A DNA stretch of 64,000 nt. Source: Paraclostridium sordellii (GTDB lineage: Bacteria; Bacillota; Clostridia; Peptostreptococcales; Peptostreptococcaceae). Position 1 is the stretch's first letter; every line of letters begins with the position of its first letter. Of this stretch, positions 60,606 to 64,000 are shown piece by piece. The stretch spans positions 953,911-1,017,910 of the forward strand of contig NZ_LN679998.1 in NCBI RefSeq assembly GCF_000953675.1. Reading direction: 5' to 3'. Both the position numbers and the translations under genes were made by a program. The notes beneath the pieces are model-generated. The model was not told the origin of the DNA and did no database searches. It saw only the letters and a list, made by a program, of their open reading frames with translations.

Positions 60606-61232
60606 TTGAATAAGACATTTGAAAATCTAAGCGAAGAAAAGAAATTAAGAATAATAAATTCAGCAATAGAAGAATTTGCAAACAAAGGCTATAAACGTGC
60701 AACAGTAGACAATATTGTATCAAAAGCAGGGATTTCAAAAGGCTCTATATTTCAATACTTTAAAAATAAAGAAAGATTATATCTATACATTTGTGATTAT
60801 CAAATAAAAATAATTACAGATGAAGTATTTAAACAAAAAGAAAATAATGGAAATGACTTTTTTAAACTATACAAACAGGCAGCACGTGTTAAGTTTGAAA
60901 TACTTAAAAAAAATCCATACATATTTAAATTCTTTAAAACACTATACTCAGATGATTCACAAGTAGCACAAAAATGGCTAGAAAATATACTTAAAAATAA
61001 AGATCAATTAGTATTAAACTTTATAGGAGATTATGACAAAAGTAAATTTAGAGATGACATAGACATTGATATGGCAATAAAGACTATAGAACTTACCTTT
61101 GATGGACTATCAATGAAGTGGATGGATAAGTTATCCTATGAAAATTATGAGAGCGATTTAAAAAGCTTATTTGAAGAAGTAGAAAATTATATAAACTTTT
61201 ATAAAAAATTATACTATAAGGGAGAAAACTAA
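60606..61232 (+). CDS. TetR/AcrR-family transcriptional regulator
   Basis: A 208-residue regulator starting at TTG after AGGAGGAATAAT. Residues 8-55 (EEKKLRIINSAIEEFANKGYKRATVDNIVSKAGISKGSIFQYFKNKERLYLYI) are a classical TetR DNA-binding domain; the remainder is a helical ligand-binding domain. Its stop codon overlaps the start of the ABC ATPase gene (TAATG), so the three genes form an operon, probably repressed through the palindromes upstream. Confidence 0.94.
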   Translation: MNKTFENLSEEKKLRIINSAIEEFANKGYKRATVDNIVSKAGISKGSIFQYFKNKERLYLYICDYQIKIITDEVFKQKENNGNDFFKLYKQAARVKFEILKKNPYIFKFFKTLYSDDSQVAQKWLENILKNKDQLVLNFIGDYDKSKFRDDIDIDMAIKTIELTFDGLSMKWMDKLSYENYESDLKSLFEEVENYINFYKKLYYKGEN

Positions 61233-61930
61233 TGTTTATTAAAACTAGTAACCTATGTAAGTCATATAAAACTGAGGATGTAGAAACTATAGCATTAAAA
61301 AATGCAAATATTTCACTTGATAAAGGGGATATAGGGGTAATACTAGGTCCATCAGGAAGTGGTAAGTCTACCTTAATGAACATTCTTGGGGGATTAGATA
61401 GAGGAGATAGTGGTCAGGCAATTGTAGATGGAGTTGACATTTTAAAACTATCAGATGATGAATTAGTAGAATATAGACGCGAGAAAACAGGTTTTATATT
61501 TCAATCATATAACCTAATGCCTCATTTAACAGTACTAGAAAATATAGAAATAATAGAAAACATAAGTAAATCACCTCTTGATATTAATGAAGTACTTCAA
61601 GCAGTAGGCTTAATAAATAAAGCCAATAGGTTTCCCAAAGAACTATCTGGGGGAGAGCAACAGCGTGTTGCAATTGCCAGAGCTGTAATTAAAAATCCAG
61701 CAATACTATTTTGTGATGAATTAACAGGTGCACTAGATTACAATTCGGCAATAGATGTACTTTCTCTTATCCAAGAAATAAATAGAACGTTTAACACTAC
61801 AATTTTAATAATTACACATAACGCTTCAATAAGTGCTATGGCAAATAAGGTTTATAAATTTAGAAGTGGCGAGGTGAGCGATTTTATCATTAACAACAAC
61901 CCAGTTGATGCAAGGGAGGTTAAGTGGTAA
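61232..61930 (+). CDS. ABC transporter ATP-binding protein, MacB/LolD-like
   Basis: A 232-residue ATPase. Walker [10 protein letters not shown] near 37-45, Q-loop [11 protein letters not shown], signature LSGGEQQR, Walker [13 protein letters not shown] and the H-loop ITHN are all present. It is of the subfamily paired with FtsX-like permeases. It overlaps the permease start by one base (TAATG), showing translational coupling. Likely an exporter of lipids, peptides or drugs under TetR control. Confidence 0.94.
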   Translation: MFIKTSNLCKSYKTEDVETIALKNANISLDKGDIGVILGPSGSGKSTLMNILGGLDRGDSGQAIVDGVDILKLSDDELVEYRREKTGFIFQSYNLMPHLTVLENIEIIENISKSPLDINEVLQAVGLINKANRFPKELSGGEQQRVAIARAVIKNPAILFCDELTGALDYNSAIDVLSLIQEINRTFNTTILIITHNASISAMANKVYKFRSGEVSDFIINNNPVDAREVKW

Positions 61931-64000
61931 TGAAGCTAAACAAAAGCATACTACGTGTAATGAAAGAAAACATGGGAAAATACTTAGGAATGTTATATAT
62001 GCTAATACTATCTGTGTTTTTATTTGTTTCACTAAACCTTACAGCTCAAAACTTAAGATATAACAAAGATGAATATGTAACAAAAAATGTTCAAGAAGAC
62101 TTAGAGTTTTATACTTTAAATAAGATTGATGATATAAGTAAAATAGAAGAAAAATTTAATTTAAAAATGGATGAAACCCTTGTAAAAGATTATAAATATG
62201 ATGGTAAAACATTAAGATTATTTACGCCAAATGACAAGGTAAATATTACAGCAGTTTTAGAAGGTTCTATGCCTAAAGCTGGAGAAATAGCCCTAGACCC
62301 ACAGTTTGCTAAAGCAAATAAATTGAGTATTGGGGATAATTATAAGATAGGGGATTCTTCTTATAAAATATCAGGGTTCATTGGTATACCAAATTATGCT
62401 TATATCCTTGAAAAAGAAGGAGATATTATAAACAATCCAAAGAAATTTGGGATAGGAATATTAAATGAAGAAGATATTAAAGGAGCTACATATTTATATT
62501 CAGTAAAATATAATGATAAAAATAAAAATGTATATGATATGTCAAAACCTTTAAAAAGCTATTTAAATGAAAATGGAGTAAATATAATTGACTGGGTATA
62601 TGCTAAAAATAATTTAAAAATATCAGTACTAGATATAGAAGTTATGGCAATAAGTACTTATTCAATTGTATTACCTACAGTAATATTATTAATAACAGTT
62701 GTATTAATAAGTATTGTTTTAGGAAGAATGATAAAAAATGATATGGCTGGAATTGGTACATTATATGCCTTAGGTTATAGAAAAAAAGAAATAATAAGGC
62801 ATTACCTAAATTACCCTATAATACTTTCATTAACTGGAGGGGTAGTTGGAGGCGTGATTGGGATTATAGTACAAAAATATATCTTTGATTTATTTCTTAC
62901 ATTTTTCCCAATACCAGTAGAAAAATTATCATATAGCCCTATGTACTTTATATTAGGAATAGTTTTATGTGTATTATTTACTGTTGTAGGGAGCTATATA
63001 TCTATTAACAAGATATTAAAGGCATCACCAGTATCATTAATGAAAAATGAATTTAAAACTAAAAAAGTAAATATAATTGAAAGAAAAATAAACTTAAAAG
63101 GATTTAAATTTAAAACAAAGTTTGCTATAAGAGAACAACTACGTTCAATACCTAGATTAGCATTTTTAGTAATAGGAGTAGCCATAGCTACAATATTTTT
63201 AATGTATGGATTTATTGCTAAATGTTCTATGGATTATGCTATAAATCAAGATAATAATATATTTAGCTACAACTATGAGTATATATTAAAACAACCTACA
63301 ACAGATAAACCTCCTAAAGATTCAGAGGCGATATCAGGAACTAGATTTGCAATTGATAGTACTCTAAAAGATAAGTTTGAGCTAATGGGAGTAAGTGAAA
63401 ACTCAGATATGGTTAGTTTGAAAAATAAAGATGGAAGCAAAATAAGTATTGATGATGATAAATTTATTATTACTTCTAAGATGGCAAAAGAATATAAATT
63501 AGATGTTGGAGATAAACTATCTTTTATTAATATAATGGATGATAAGAAATACTCTTTAACAATTACTGATATTGCTAAAAGTAATACTGGAGATTATGTG
63601 TTTACTTCTCTAGATAATTTTAATAAAATGATGGGACTTAAAAAAGGTGAGCATAGTGCAATTATATCAAAATCACCTATTAATATAGATAAAGACTTAC
63701 TTTACATGACAAACACACCTAGTAATATGAAAGATATGTTAGCAGATTATATGGATTTAATGGAAACCTTTATATATGCAATAGCAGTTGTAGCCTTTAT
63801 TATAGGAATAATTATCGTATATATAATAGCATCTATAAGTATAGATGAAAATAAAAACAATATAGCTTTAATGAAGGTATTTGGTTATAAGAAAAAAGAA
63901 ATAAATTCAATGATGTTAAATGGTTCAAGGATTTATGTAGTAATTGGATATATTATAGGTGTTCCTATTGGGTACTTTATAATAGATTTGATATTTAAGA
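61930..64000 (+). CDS. FtsX-like ABC permease, partial (runs past the window end)
   Basis: An open frame of 690 codons from ATG 61930 to the window edge with no stop. A first helix at about 20-36 is followed by a large extracellular domain (about 37-235), then three helices (about 238-360, with MAGIGTLYALGYRKKEIIRHYLNYPI as a coupling region), a helix near 405, a second extracellular domain (about 425-610) and another FtsX block (NIALMKVFGYKKKEINSMML near 640). The duplicated layout is that of 8-10-helix exporters of roughly 770-800 residues. It is the permease of the TetR operon. Confidence 0.92.
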   Translation, partial: MKLNKSILRVMKENMGKYLGMLYMLILSVFLFVSLNLTAQNLRYNKDEYVTKNVQEDLEFYTLNKIDDISKIEEKFNLKMDETLVKDYKYDGKTLRLFTPNDKVNITAVLEGSMPKAGEIALDPQFAKANKLSIGDNYKIGDSSYKISGFIGIPNYAYILEKEGDIINNPKKFGIGILNEEDIKGATYLYSVKYNDKNKNVYDMSKPLKSYLNENGVNIIDWVYAKNNLKISVLDIEVMAISTYSIVLPTVILLITVVLISIVLGRMIKNDMAGIGTLYALGYRKKEIIRHYLNYPIILSLTGGVVGGVIGIIVQKYIFDLFLTFFPIPVEKLSYSPMYFILGIVLCVLFTVVGSYISINKILKASPVSLMKNEFKTKKVNIIERKINLKGFKFKTKFAIREQLRSIPRLAFLVIGVAIATIFLMYGFIAKCSMDYAINQDNNIFSYNYEYILKQPTTDKPPKDSEAISGTRFAIDSTLKDKFELMGVSENSDMVSLKNKDGSKISIDDDKFIITSKMAKEYKLDVGDKLSFINIMDDKKYSLTITDIAKSNTGDYVFTSLDNFNKMMGLKKGEHSAIISKSPINIDKDLLYMTNTPSNMKDMLADYMDLMETFIYAIAVVAFIIGIIIVYIIASISIDENKNNIALMKVFGYKKKEINSMMLNGSRIYVVIGYIIGVPIGYFIIDLIFK

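Overview
The window is very AT-rich and its proteins, ribosome-binding sites (AGGAGG/GGGGG) and gene content point to a spore-forming anaerobic Clostridia member, most likely Peptostreptococcaceae-like. The evidence is a spore photoproduct lyase, a CwlC-type sporulation amidase without signal peptide, a hybrid-cluster protein with its redox-disulfide partner, two-subunit glycine decarboxylase P proteins, an agr peptide system and GHKL/LytTR signalling. The genus is inference. No rRNA, tRNA, CRISPR array or intact insertion sequence was seen.

Layout. 1-2.5 kb: small membrane and hypothetical genes, a RibD/DHFR-like reductase. 2.6-7.8 kb: an operon of SDR dehydrogenase, divergent GcvPA and GcvPB, then an ATP-NAD kinase, with a CodY-like box upstream and a 140-bp structured element before the last gene. 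8-10.7 kb: a lipoprotein MTA/SAH nucleosidase behind CGAA (PurBox-like) motifs, and a POT peptide transporter. 11-20 kb: XRE regulator, acetyltransferase, YdcF-like protein, tyrosine phosphatase, CwlC-like amidase, alpha/beta hydrolase, secreted proteins. 20-22.6 kb: cupin, DUF1858 protein and hcp, sharing a GTAAC-N4-GTTAC palindrome at identical promoter positions. 22.8-31.3 kb: XRE/membrane pair, Tim44-like protein, a secreted metallophosphoesterase-like protein with altered metal ligands, a possible sortase substrate, a GH35 beta-galactosidase. 31.5-34.6 kb: agrB, three tandem agrD copies with serine where cysteine is usual, and an AgrC-like kinase, but no agrA. 34.7-38.8 kb: MarR/MATE efflux module and an ECF sigma/anti-sigma pair. 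39-44 kb: small proteins, a frameshifted esterase, splB, DUF998-like and VanZ proteins. 44-50 kb: three SLH surface proteins, one carrying an IdeS/Mac-like cysteine protease domain. 50-54.4 kb: lipoprotein, hypothetical proteins, MBL-fold hydrolase. 54.5-64 kb: GHKL/LytTR two-component system divergent from a BceAB-like transporter, a decayed FAD oxidoreductase, and a TetR-controlled ABC/FtsX exporter that runs off the end.

The most interesting system is regulatory. Four promoters (small membrane gene at 39035, SLH gene at 44167, SLH-IdeS-like protease at 50042 on the minus strand, metallophosphoesterase-like gene at 26267) each carry two TTAGTCC-like half-sites exactly 21 bp apart, with the -10 hexamer always 34 bp after the second one. 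A 21-bp direct-repeat period is the known geometry of AgrA/LytTR operators, so these look like one quorum-sensing regulon linked to the unusual Ser-type agr locus in the same window. The protease promoter also contains a near-consensus CodY box, suggesting combined cell-density and nutrient control of a surface protease. All regulatory assignments are sequence inference.
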